From: Streptomyces sp. NBC_01276
GTDB taxonomy: Bacteria > Actinomycetota > Actinomycetes > Streptomycetales > Streptomycetaceae
Reading direction: 5' to 3'
Assembly (NCBI RefSeq): GCF_041435355.1
Contig: NZ_CP108442.1
Location: 7,996,501-8,060,500 of the forward strand
Length of the DNA stretch: 64,000 bases
The position numbers and the translations under genes were made by a program. Of this stretch, positions 27,660-35,715 are shown piece after piece (the first letter of the stretch is position 1; every line of letters begins with the position of its first letter). Under the pieces are notes generated by a model. That model was given only the letters and a program-made list of their open reading frames with translations, made no database searches and was not told the origin of the DNA.

Positions 27660-27905
27660 ATGGGAGCATCCAGCAATCCCGGGAACCGCAAGCCGGAATC
27701 CCGCGTGATCCTCGAATTCGACCGCGAGGTGACCGACAAAGAGGTCGAGGAGATGCAGGCCAAGCACAACGCGACCTCCGCGTTCCTGGAGGCCGCGGGC
27801 GGCCACCACCACCACGACGATGACGACACTCCCGATGTCGTGGACGCCGGAGAGGTCGACGACCCCGATGTCGTGGACGCCGGGGAGGTCGACGATCTCC
27901 AGTAG
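27660..27905 (+). CDS. Putative RiPP precursor, His/Asp-rich repeat peptide
   Basis: An 81-residue protein with the layout of a modified-peptide precursor. Residues 1-46 form a charged, leader-like helix region (VILEFDREVTDKEVEEMQAK). Gly47-Gly48 could be a cleavage site. The remaining 33 residues are four His (49-52), four Asp (53-56), TP, then two copies of PDVVDAGEVDD and LQ. Twelve of those 33 residues are Asp. An aKG-HExxH peptide hydroxylase gene follows 119 bases on, and a methyltransferase with the same leader-like motif is divergent. The ATG at 27660 was chosen because upstream codons lack sense. Precursor function is inferred, not shown. Confidence 0.7.
   Translation: MGASSNPGNRKPESRVILEFDREVTDKEVEEMQAKHNATSAFLEAAGGHHHHDDDDTPDVVDAGEVDDPDVVDAGEVDDLQ
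27831..27896 (+). repeat. Two 33-bp tandem repeats in precursor core
   Basis: Units at 27831-27863 and 27864-27896 differ at only two bases and each encodes PDVVDAGEVDD. Repetition of a core unit is common in multi-site RiPP precursors. Confidence 0.9.
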
Positions 27906-28024
27906 TGCCCCCGCTCGTGCCGCACCGGGAACCGTGCGGCACGAGCGGCCGCGGCGAACCACCACCAGGCGACACGAGAACGGCGCGCGGGTGCGCCGGG
28001 ACGGCACAGACGGAAAGGCGAGAG

Positions 28025-29581
28025 ATGGACTTGAACGCATTCGACACGGCACTGTCCCGCAAGCCGTTCGGCGACAGCCCCTACGTGCGTGATCAGATGC
28101 ATCTCGCGTTCAAACGCCGGCTCGAAGGCCTCGGCGAGTCGGTGCCGGCCGCCCGCCACCTGCTGACCGCGCTTCAACGGGCCCGGCCCCAGACCGAATA
28201 CCGCGCCCTGGGCGATCCGCTCCTGCGCCAGGCCGTCCAACAACTGCTGGCCCAGGAGGCCTTCGGCCCCCGGCGGAAATCCCTGTCCCCTCAGCTGTGT
28301 GCCCAGGTGATCGAGGCCGTCGCGCAGCACGTGGAGACCGGCTCCGCCCACGGACCGCTGCAGGGCGGTTCCGCCGGCGCGCGGTGGCTCGGCGATCCGT
28401 CCGACACACCGTGGATCTACTCACCCGGCCAGGACGACGGCCTTCTCGGGCGGACGTTCGACCACTTCGTGGAGCAGCAGTTCGACGCCGGGCTGCACCG
28501 ACCCGACGAGAGCGACCTTGAACGGCTGCGCCAGGGCCACCGCCTCCTCGGCGAACTCCTCCCGCTGACCTCCCGCGGTGCCCTGAGCCACACCCACCTG
28601 ATCGGGATCACCTCCGGGACCGACGCCTGGGAGGGCAGGGCGTCGAGCTCGCAGTTCACCGTGGTCGGCATCGTCTTCCTGAACCGCAAGCTCCTCCAGA
28701 ACCCCTGGTGGGTGGCCGAGCACCTGCTCCACGAGGCCCTCCACCAGAAGCTGTACGACTTCCGGCACGCCCACTCCATGCTCGTCCGCGACCTCGACGA
28801 CTCCCCGCACGCGCCCGCCGAGGTCCGCCGCGTCGTGTCGCTGTGGAACGTCCCGGGCCCCGACGGGAACAACCGCTGGAACGCCCACCGCGCCATGGCG
28901 GCCTTCCACGTCTACGTCCACCTGGCTCTGCTCTGCTCCCTCGCGGAGCAGCACGCTCCTCGGCTGAGGGGCGCATACGGCCCGCTGGACGCCCCGAGTC
29001 CCATGACCCCGAGCCGCAAGGCCTTCGAACGGGCCCGCTACCTGGCCGAGAGTCTGCGGACAGAGTGCTGGGACGAGCTCGGACTCGCGGGCCGGCGCCT
29101 GGCCGAGTGGCTCAGCGCCGTCCTGGACGCCATGGACCAGGACCCGCCCCCGGCCGGCTCGTACCTCCACCTCATCCTCGACCGCTATCTCAAGGAAGCC
29201 CGCCGGCTTCGCAAGGCACCGGTCTCCGACGATCTGGCGACCACCCTGGCGGCCCTCGGGCGCTCCGAAGCCGAGACCTTCCGCGAGGTCCTGTCCGCCG
29301 TCGGTGCCGAGGGCCACCTCGACACGGCGACGACCGGACCGGCGCCACGGCCCGCCCAGGAGCACGGCAGGGGCGACCACGCGGCCTTCGCGCAGCAGCG
29401 CCACCACATCGCCGACACCCTCCTGCGGCTCGCCCCGAACGGCTACAGCCTCGACTCCCTGTGCCGCACCCCCGGACCGTCCGCGGACGAGATGGTGCGC
29501 GCCATGGTCGAGGCCTCCAGCCGGGAGCTGGCGGCGACCTCCACCCGTCCCGACCACCGGCGCCGGACCTCGCGCCGTTGA
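28025..29581 (+). CDS. aKG-HExxH-type peptide beta-hydroxylase-like protein
   Basis: A 518-residue protein of the HExxH-motif family linked to peptide modification, whose members are described as alpha-ketoglutarate/iron-dependent peptide beta-hydroxylases. The motif HEALH is at 236-240 in WWVAEHLLHEALHQKLYDF, and nearby histidines (DFRHAHSM) could complete the metal site. The N-terminal 100 residues are helical and could bind a leader peptide. Pairing with an Asp-rich peptide gene suggests Asp hydroxylation. The ATG at 28025 is preceded by GAAAGGCGAG. No transporter or protease gene is next to it. Confidence 0.8.
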   Translation: MDLNAFDTALSRKPFGDSPYVRDQMHLAFKRRLEGLGESVPAARHLLTALQRARPQTEYRALGDPLLRQAVQQLLAQEAFGPRRKSLSPQLCAQVIEAVAQHVETGSAHGPLQGGSAGARWLGDPSDTPWIYSPGQDDGLLGRTFDHFVEQQFDAGLHRPDESDLERLRQGHRLLGELLPLTSRGALSHTHLIGITSGTDAWEGRASSSQFTVVGIVFLNRKLLQNPWWVAEHLLHEALHQKLYDFRHAHSMLVRDLDDSPHAPAEVRRVVSLWNVPGPDGNNRWNAHRAMAAFHVYVHLALLCSLAEQHAPRLRGAYGPLDAPSPMTPSRKAFERARYLAESLRTECWDELGLAGRRLAEWLSAVLDAMDQDPPPAGSYLHLILDRYLKEARRLRKAPVSDDLATTLAALGRSEAETFREVLSAVGAEGHLDTATTGPAPRPAQEHGRGDHAAFAQQRHHIADTLLRLAPNGYSLDSLCRTPGPSADEMVRAMVEASSRELAATSTRPDHRRRTSRR

Positions 29582-29688
29582 TCCACGGCGTGTCCGGCGA
29601 TTCCCGCCGGGCGCGCGACGCGCCCCACCGAAAGTGCAGTTCACAGGCCCAGTGAGCACCTTGGAAGCCTGGACTTGAGAAGCCCGGA

Positions 29689-30258
29689 ATGATCCGATAC
29701 AGGATGACATCGTTTTGGGTGGGCAAGCGGGTGCGACTGCGCGGTATCGAGCCTGATGACGCCACGGCGTTCATGGGTTTCGCGGTGGACGAGGAGGGTC
29801 TGGGGGACCTGGTCAGCCCGCCCCGGTCCGCCGAGGGATACCGCGTCTGGGCCAGGGAACGGGCGACTGCCGCGCCCGATGCCGACCGCTTCCAGCTGGC
29901 AGTCGAAGCGGTCGGCACGGGGGAAACAGTGGGGGCCGTCGGCTCCCACCAGGCTGACGCGCGTACGGGCTGGTTCGAGTACGGCGTCACGATCGGTGCC
30001 GAGCACCGTCGTCAGGGCTACGCGGCAGAAGCCGCGGTCCTGCTGCTTCGCTTCATGTTCGAGGAGAACCGGTACCACAAGTGCCAAGTGCGGATATTCG
30101 CACACAACGAAGCATCACTGGCTCTCCACCGTCGGCTCGGCTTCGTGGAGGAGGGCCGACTGCGTGAGCTCGCGTACCTCTCCGGTCGGTACCACGACGT
30201 CGTGATGATGGGCATGCTCGCCGACGAGTTCGCGCGACTGCACCCCGTGACCGCCTGA
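29689..30258 (+). CDS. GNAT family N-acetyltransferase
   Basis: A 189-residue acetyltransferase of the RimJ/RimL-like type. The acetyl-CoA loop is RRQGYAAEA within EHRRQGYAAEAAVLLLRFMF. The C-terminal part has NEASLALHRRLGFVEEGRLR and the closing YHDVVMMGML. The target may be an amine of a small molecule or a protein N-terminus. It lies 108 bases after the HExxH gene in the same direction and could belong to that unit, though it may simply be a neighbour. Confidence 0.9.
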   Translation: MIRYRMTSFWVGKRVRLRGIEPDDATAFMGFAVDEEGLGDLVSPPRSAEGYRVWARERATAAPDADRFQLAVEAVGTGETVGAVGSHQADARTGWFEYGVTIGAEHRRQGYAAEAAVLLLRFMFEENRYHKCQVRIFAHNEASLALHRRLGFVEEGRLRELAYLSGRYHDVVMMGMLADEFARLHPVTA

Positions 30259-30370
30259 CGTTCCTGAGCGCCCCGGACGACGAATCCGGGCCGGGCGGCC
30301 GGCCGGGGGTTTCGTCCGGGGCGCGGCGGAAACACGCGAGGAGGTCGAACACGTCGAAGAGGTACCGATC

Positions 30371-30490
30371 GTGAGGAGACTGATCGCCGTGGGGATCATG
30401 GTTCTGCTGATCGCACCGATGCTGCTGGCCCTGCTGCTGGTCACCCGAGGGGACGGGCACCGTCCCCGCCACCGGGCCGGCCGCAGCTGA
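30371..30490 (+). CDS. Tiny membrane protein
   Basis: A possible 39-residue protein starting at GTG 30371: basic start, one membrane helix (VGIMVLLIAPMLLALLLV) and a basic tail (RGDGHRPRHRAGRS). GAAGAGG precedes the start. It is short, so this is a moderate call based on the clean start, helix and tail layout. Confidence 0.45.
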   Translation: MRRLIAVGIMVLLIAPMLLALLLVTRGDGHRPRHRAGRS

Positions 30491-30525
30491 TGCCCGTTCG
30501 CGTCGAGCGAGGGTGAGGAGGGGAC

Positions 30526-30957
30526 GTGTCCGTACGAGCGGTGGGTTGGGCCCGGTCGTTTCCCGTCAACCTGGGTGTCCGTGAGGCCCGTCGGTGGTGT
30601 CTGGCGCATCTGGAGACCCTGCCGTGGACCGGCGGCGCCCCCGACACCGTCCACTCCGTCCTGCTCACGGTGTCGGAGCTGGTCACCAATGCGCACGTAC
30701 ACGCCCACAGCAGTGCCCGGCTCGTCCTGACCTGGGACGGCTGTTGTCTGCACGTCAGCGTGGCGGACGACGACCCGGAGCTGCCCGCGCCCAGGCCGGC
30801 CTCCACCCGGGCCACCTCCGGCCGGGGCCTGGCCATCGTCGACGCCCTCGCCGACGGGTGGGACGCGCACGCCGTCCACGGCGGCAAGGCGATCACGGCC
30901 TGCTTCCATCCGCCGGATGAGCGCTCCCCGCACGCGTGCGAGGCCCGGGGGTCGTGA
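30526..30957 (+). CDS. ATP-binding protein, anti-sigma-factor-like HATPase
   Basis: A 143-residue stand-alone histidine-kinase-type ATPase domain as in RsbW-like anti-sigma factors. The N-box is VSELVTNAHVHAHSS, the G1 box is VSVADDDPELP, and G2 is ATSGRGLAIVDAL. Streptomyces has dozens of these, which bind sigma factors or anti-anti-sigma proteins. The GTG at 30526 follows GAGGAGG. No cognate sigma gene is adjacent. Confidence 0.9.
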   Translation: MSVRAVGWARSFPVNLGVREARRWCLAHLETLPWTGGAPDTVHSVLLTVSELVTNAHVHAHSSARLVLTWDGCCLHVSVADDDPELPAPRPASTRATSGRGLAIVDALADGWDAHAVHGGKAITACFHPPDERSPHACEARGS

Positions 30958-31039
30958 CCGAGCGGTGAGCCGCCCACAGTGAAGGTGTCACGGCCTGGGC
31001 GGAAACGGTTCAACTCCTGACCATCTCCCATTCGTGTGC

Positions 31040-31057
31040 CATGTGAAATATCACATG
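31040..31057. promoter_or_regulatory. 18-bp inverted repeat upstream of secreted protein
   Basis: CATGTGA-AATA-TCACATG is a perfect 7-bp dyad about 60 bases before the gene at 31116. It resembles a CRP-type half-site pair but with a 4-base instead of 6-base centre, so the regulator is unknown. Confidence 0.5.
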
Positions 31058-31115
31058 ACATACGAAGCCGTCTGGGGGTCCCGGGCGGCGATCCGCGATG
31101 ACGAGGAGAATTGCG

Positions 31116-31568
31116 ATGAACCGCTTGACCCTTCTGGCGGTCGGCGCCGCAGGCCTGACCGTCCTTTCGATCGGCCCCGCCTTCGCGGCCGCCCCCGCGG
31201 CTGCCGCCGAGACCGCCACCTCCTGCGGGAGTTCGGGTCTTCAGGCGGGTCTGGCCACCAGGGTGTGCGCCGATGTCACCGGCACCACCGTCGAGTTCTA
31301 CGGCACGGTCGGACTCGCCGGCCCGCCCTCGCCCGGCGGCCCGGCGCCCGAGCCGAAGGAGCTCTTCACGACCCTGTCCACCGAGGTCGTCGGGACCAAC
31401 CCGCCCGTCACGCAGACGAGGTCGGTCATCTTCGCCTCAGCGGCCCTTCAGGTGCGCGGTGCGGCCGGCACCGTCCCGTGCGGTTCGACCGTACGCGCCA
31501 CCTTCGGCGTGGCCTCCTTCCCCTGGCCGTCCAAGCCGGTCGTCCACGAGGTCACGATCACCTGCTGA
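31116..31568 (+). CDS. Secreted hypothetical protein
   Basis: A 150-residue exported protein. The signal peptide is about residues 1-33 (LLAVGAAGLTVLSIGPAFAA). The mature part has four cysteines (near TSCGSSG, RVCADV, VPCGST and the very C-terminal Cys), probably two disulfides, and a beta-rich pattern. The family is not recognised. The ATG at 31116 has GAGGAGA seven bases upstream. A palindrome upstream and a terminator downstream mark it as a single-gene unit. Confidence 0.75.
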   Translation: MNRLTLLAVGAAGLTVLSIGPAFAAAPAAAAETATSCGSSGLQAGLATRVCADVTGTTVEFYGTVGLAGPPSPGGPAPEPKELFTTLSTEVVGTNPPVTQTRSVIFASAALQVRGAAGTVPCGSTVRATFGVASFPWPSKPVVHEVTITC

Positions 31569-31591
31569 GCAGGCCCGCGCCAAGGTACTGC

Positions 31592-31635
31592 GGCGCACAC
31601 GCCGGCGGAGTCCCCGTCGGCGTGTGCGCCGTTTT
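31592..31635 (+). terminator. Hairpin plus T-run
   Basis: A 13-bp stem (31592-31604 with 31618-31630), a 13-base loop and then GTTTT. It ends the secreted-protein transcript and insulates the conservon. Confidence 0.75.
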
Positions 31636-31815
31636 GGCGTCCGGGGCCGTTCGGGAAGCGGAGTCGGCGTCTTGGTCGCGCAGAAGTATGGAAGTAAGGT
31701 CTCCGTTTATTCGGACTGGCTGGATATGATCGGCAGCCTCACCCCACAGGGCCGTGTCGGCAGTTCCCCCATGCCCGCACCCAGGCCGTCCCGTCTCCGC
31801 CGCTCCCGAGGACCG

Positions 31816-34185
31816 ATGTCTGCGATGGCACCCGAAGGCCCACCGAGCCCGCCGCCCGTCAGGCGCCGCCGCACCGTGCGCCTGCGTACGCTGCTGGTCT
31901 GCCTGGCCGTCGTCCCGACCGTGGCGATGGGGGCCCAGGTCACCGTGACCGCCCAGCGGTTGCTGGCCCAGTCGGAGCACCTGCGCGCAGACGTGGAGGC
32001 TGGCCGGCGGATCGGAGTACCGCTGGTCAGCCTGATGACCGAGCTCCAGGCCGAGCGGGCCATGACGGCGGCGCGGTGGGCGGGCTCACCCGTGTCCGAC
32101 GACATCCTGCGCGAGAAGCGGGCCGAAACGGACCGGGCGGCAGGGGAGTTCCGGCGGCTCCCGGGTACGGGCGGCGACGACGCGGCGCAGGGCTCCGGGC
32201 AGGGCGAAGGGCGCCTCGCCGCCGTGGGCGGGCGGCTCGACCTGCTGGCCTCGTACCGCAAACGCGCGGACGCCCACAGCGGCAGTGCCGAACAGGCCGT
32301 CGGCTACTACACCGACGTGATCGACGACATCATCCGCGCCTACCAGGATGAATTCAGCCACGCGGACGACGCCGAACTCGCCCAGGAGAGCAGGCCCGCC
32401 GTGGCTCTGTTCTCGGCCGCCGAGATGGTTGCGCGCGAGGACACGGCCCTCGCCCTGGCCGGGCCGTCCCGTGAACTGGCGGCCACCGCCTTCTCCGACT
32501 TCCTCGACGCGGTCGGCACCCACCGGTACCTGTACGAGACCTGGATCGTGCCGTACCTCTCTCCCGCCGAACAGGCGTCGTACGACAGACTCACCGGCTC
32601 GGACGCCTGGCAGACCAAGCTCCGCATCGAGAACGCGGTCGTCGCCAACCACAAGGACACCCCGACCGGCGTGAAGCTGCCGGCCGACGTCGACGGCTGG
32701 CCCGCCGCACACCGCATCGTCGCGCCGGGACTCGCCGCACTCGACCTGGACCGGGCGCGGAGCGTGCTCGCGCACGCCGACGAGAAGGCTTCCGCGCTGG
32801 AGGCCGAGGTGTACTGGCTGGTCGGGGCCAGCGGCGGCGCCCTGCTGCTGGTCACCGGGGTCGTCGTCCTCACCACGCGGTCGGTCCTGCGCCGGCTGAA
32901 CCGCCTGCACACCCGTACGGTCGCCATCGCCGAGGAGACGCTGCCCGACGTCGTGGCCCGGCTCCAGCGCGGGGAGCCCGTGGACCCGCAGGCACTGCCT
33001 GTCGTGCGCGGGCGCCGGGACGAGGTGGGGCAGATCGCCGACGCCTTCGCCCGGGTGGTCGCCGTGTCCGTCGACGGGCACCGGCAACTCGCGGCCGAGC
33101 GGCACGGCTTCGGCCTGTTCGCCTCGGGCATCGCCTCGCGCACCGGAAACCTCGTCAGCCGGCAGCTGAGCCTGACCGAGGACCTCCAGGACGCCTTCGG
33201 CCACGACGAAGCGCTCCTGGCCCAGTTGATGCGGTCCGACCAGTTGACGGTGGGGATGCGACGACAGATCGAGAACCTGCTCATCCTCGCCGGCGGCGAC
33301 ATCCCGGACCCGCACACCGAGCCCATGCGCGTCGCCGACCTGCTCCGCGAGGCCGCCGCCGAGGTCGAGGACTTTCGGCGGATCGAACGGCAGGCACTGG
33401 ACGAGGCGAGCGTGGAGCCCCACGCGATCAGCCAGATCAGCCACCTGCTGGCGGAGCTGCTGGACAACGCGACCCGGTTCTCGCCGCCCCGCGCGAAGGT
33501 GGTCGTCCGCGCCGAACTCGTGCCGGACGGGCTGTCGTTCGAGATCGAGGACCGCGGGCCCCGCGTCCCGGCCTCCGGGTACGAGGCCATGAACGAGCGC
33601 CTGCACTCGGCGCCGCCGTACTCCGTCCTCGCGGAGAACGCGCACCGGCTGGGCCTCTTCGTCGTGGGCCACCTCGCCGACCAGCTCCAGGCCCGGGTCA
33701 CGCTGCGGCGCTCGGTGTACGGGGGGACGGCTGCCGTGGTGATCCTGCCGAGCGGGCTGCTGGCGCCTGCCGGAGGGCAGGCGGAACCCCGGCCGAGGAG
33801 GCCCGAGCGGGATCCGGGTCCGGCGGCCGTGCTCCATCCCGTACGAGAATCCGTAGGCGAGCCCGTACGGGAACCCGCGCCCGGCCCCGTACGCGAGCCG
33901 GTACGCGAGCCCGGGGCCGACGCCCCGCCGGCCCCCGCCCCCCTGACGCCCCGGCCCGCACGGTCGCTGCCCACCCGCGCCGCGGCCGCCGGCGGTGCCC
34001 GGCCGGCCCTGCCCGAGCGCGTCCCGCAGACCCACCTCACCAGGCAACTCCGGGGCCCCCGCGCCCCGGAGCCGGAAGCCGGCGACCGGGACGCGGAGAC
34101 ACCCCAAGAGGTGGCCGACGCCTGGGCGGACTACGAAGAGGGGACCAGGAAAGTGGAAGCAGAGCTCGGAACGGATCGGCCATGA
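31816..34185 (+). CDS. cvnA: Conservon sensor protein CvnA (nitrate/nitrite-sensing kinase-like)
   Basis: A 789-residue membrane sensor, the first gene of a conservon. There is one membrane helix at about 25-45, an extracytoplasmic NIT-like helical domain (about 60-320, LMTELQAERAMTA), a second helix near 332-356 and then a HAMP-like part. The ATPase domain has the N-box ELLDNATRFSPP near 545 and AENAHRLGLFVVGHLA as the G2 region. The last 140 residues are Pro/Arg-rich. No phospho-accepting His box is obvious, as usual for CvnA. The ATG at 31816 follows GAGGA; ATGs at 31771 and 31726 are alternatives. It overlaps cvnB by four bases. Confidence 0.88.
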   Translation: MSAMAPEGPPSPPPVRRRRTVRLRTLLVCLAVVPTVAMGAQVTVTAQRLLAQSEHLRADVEAGRRIGVPLVSLMTELQAERAMTAARWAGSPVSDDILREKRAETDRAAGEFRRLPGTGGDDAAQGSGQGEGRLAAVGGRLDLLASYRKRADAHSGSAEQAVGYYTDVIDDIIRAYQDEFSHADDAELAQESRPAVALFSAAEMVAREDTALALAGPSRELAATAFSDFLDAVGTHRYLYETWIVPYLSPAEQASYDRLTGSDAWQTKLRIENAVVANHKDTPTGVKLPADVDGWPAAHRIVAPGLAALDLDRARSVLAHADEKASALEAEVYWLVGASGGALLLVTGVVVLTTRSVLRRLNRLHTRTVAIAEETLPDVVARLQRGEPVDPQALPVVRGRRDEVGQIADAFARVVAVSVDGHRQLAAERHGFGLFASGIASRTGNLVSRQLSLTEDLQDAFGHDEALLAQLMRSDQLTVGMRRQIENLLILAGGDIPDPHTEPMRVADLLREAAAEVEDFRRIERQALDEASVEPHAISQISHLLAELLDNATRFSPPRAKVVVRAELVPDGLSFEIEDRGPRVPASGYEAMNERLHSAPPYSVLAENAHRLGLFVVGHLADQLQARVTLRRSVYGGTAAVVILPSGLLAPAGGQAEPRPRRPERDPGPAAVLHPVRESVGEPVREPAPGPVREPVREPGADAPPAPAPLTPRPARSLPTRAAAAGGARPALPERVPQTHLTRQLRGPRAPEPEAGDRDAETPQEVADAWADYEEGTRKVEAELGTDRP

Positions 34186-34586
34186 CGACGACAGCCAGTG
34201 ACATGATCTACGGCATCCTGGACAACAACCTGAGCCGGATCGCCGGCATCGAGGGAGCCGTGCTCCTGTCCAACGACGGGATCAAGCTCAGCGCCTACCT
34301 GCTGGAGCGGGACCAGGCGGAACGCATCGCGGCCGCTTCCTCCGGCGTGGCCGCCACGATGAAGGCGATATCCCGGGAGATCGACGGCGGCCGGGTCATC
34401 CGCCAGCTGGTGGAGATGGACGACCGGTACCTCTGCGTCGTCGGGTGCGGTGAAGGCAGCACTCTCATCGTGGTGACCTCCCGCAAGGCACGGCTCGGCG
34501 AACTGGGCGGCGAGGCCGTACGGACCGCCCAGGCGCTCGGCGAGTGGCTGGGAACACCCGAGCGCACGTCCGCACCGACGTCGTAA
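34182..34586 (+). CDS. cvnB: Conservon roadblock/LC7 protein CvnB
   Basis: A 134-residue roadblock/LC7 protein (IAGIEGAVLLSNDGIKLSAY; EGSTLIVVTSRKARLGEL). In conservons it works with CvnD as a likely GTPase regulator at the membrane, in a complex compared with eukaryotic G-protein receptors. It starts inside the cvnA stop (ATGA) and its TAA overlaps the cvnC start (TAATG), so all are coupled. Confidence 0.95.
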   Translation: MTTTASDMIYGILDNNLSRIAGIEGAVLLSNDGIKLSAYLLERDQAERIAAASSGVAATMKAISREIDGGRVIRQLVEMDDRYLCVVGCGEGSTLIVVTSRKARLGELGGEAVRTAQALGEWLGTPERTSAPTS

Positions 34587-34957
34587 TGCCGGACGAGCCG
34601 CAGCGCCGGAGCCCGCGCAGGACACGGCTGTACGCGCTGACCGACGGCCGCACGGCCGCCGCTCCGCAGACCGTCCTCACCATGGACACCACCATCGTGG
34701 CGGCGGTCGCCGGGGACGACGCCCACACCGGCCTGGCCACCGAATGGCGGGCCGTCCTCACCATGTGCGCGCCGCCGGGCGGACTGGCGGTCGCCGAGAT
34801 CGCGGCCCGCATGCACATGCGCCTCACGCCGATGAAACTCCTGCTGGGCGAACTCGCGGAACGCGGGCTGATCCACCACCGGCCGCCGCTGGACGGCGCC
34901 GGGACCACCAATGTCCACCTGCTCATGAAAATCAGGGACAACCTTGCCCGGATATGA
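34586..34957 (+). CDS. cvnC: Conservon DUF742 protein CvnC
   Basis: A 123-residue DUF742 protein with a winged-helix-like look: RTRLYALTDGRT, LTMCAPPGGLAVAEIAARMH, MRLTPMKLLLGELAERGLIH. It is the third conservon component and its role is undefined. The ATG overlaps the cvnB stop by one base and the 3' end overlaps cvnD by 14 bases. Confidence 0.93.
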   Translation: MPDEPQRRSPRRTRLYALTDGRTAAAPQTVLTMDTTIVAAVAGDDAHTGLATEWRAVLTMCAPPGGLAVAEIAARMHMRLTPMKLLLGELAERGLIHHRPPLDGAGTTNVHLLMKIRDNLARI

Positions 34958-35555
34958 CACCCCCGACGCCCCCGCCGCCCAGGGAGCGTCCCCCGTCAAG
35001 ATCCTCATCGCGGGGGGATTCGGAGTCGGCAAGACGACCCTGGTCGAGGCGGTCTCCGAGATCGAGCCGCTGCGTACGGAGGAGCGGCTCACGTCCGCGG
35101 GAATCGGTGTGGACGACCTCGACGGGATCGAGTCCAAGACGCTGACCACCGTCGCGATGGACTTCGGCCGGATCACCCTCGCCGACGCCGGAGTCGTCCT
35201 CTACCTGTTCGGCACACCGGGCCAGGAACGCTTCTGGTTCATGTGGGACGACCTGCTGAACGGCGCCCTGGGGGCGCTCGTGCTCGTCGACACGCGCCGC
35301 CTGGACCGGGGCTTCCCGGCGATCGACTTCTTCGAGAGCCGCGGTCTGCCCTTCGTGGTCGGCGCGAACTGCTTCCACGGCGAACAGTCCTACACCGCCG
35401 AGGAGATCGCCGCGGCGCTACGGCTGAGGGACCCCGCCACCCCCGTGCTCCTGCTGGACGCCCGCTCCCGCAGGGAAGCGCGCGACTGCCTGCTGGCCCT
35501 GCTCGACGTGGTCATCGCGCAGGCGGGAGCCCCGGCCGGACGCGCCCGCGCCTGA
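34944..35555 (+). CDS. cvnD: Conservon small GTPase CvnD
   Basis: A 203-residue Ras-like ATP/GTP-binding protein. The P-loop is GGFGVGKTTL at 24-33, and G3 is LFGTPGQERFWFMW. The place of the usual NKxD motif is taken by VGANCF, so base recognition is atypical, as in other CvnD/MglA-like proteins. The start is a TTG at 34944 inside cvnC; no ATG or GTG lies in frame before the P-loop. It probably cycles under control of CvnB. Confidence 0.92.
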   Translation: MPGYDTPDAPAAQGASPVKILIAGGFGVGKTTLVEAVSEIEPLRTEERLTSAGIGVDDLDGIESKTLTTVAMDFGRITLADAGVVLYLFGTPGQERFWFMWDDLLNGALGALVLVDTRRLDRGFPAIDFFESRGLPFVVGANCFHGEQSYTAEEIAAALRLRDPATPVLLLDARSRREARDCLLALLDVVIAQAGAPAGRARA

Positions 35556-35571
35556 GGCGACGCCCGAGCCG

Positions 35572-35715
35572 TCAGCTCCGCTGGAACGCCACCTCGGCGT
35601 CGGCGGCCGTCGGCCCGTCCAGGCGCGGCGCGGGCAGGCTCTTGAGGTGCCGGTCGAAGAAGTCGCCCGTGCAGGCGCGGGTGATCTGCCAGGGTGTCCC
35701 GGCGGCTCGGGTCAC
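35572..35715 (-). pseudogene. C-terminal fragment of an alpha/beta hydrolase
   Basis: A 47-residue minus-strand reading (ITRACTGDFFDRHLKSLPAP, then RLDGPTAADAEVAF) matches the end of acetylhydrolase-type alpha/beta hydrolases, where an FFDRHL helix is followed by LLDGPS--YPEV. Nothing of the rest of the enzyme is present. It abuts the FUSC gene end. Confidence 0.5.
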
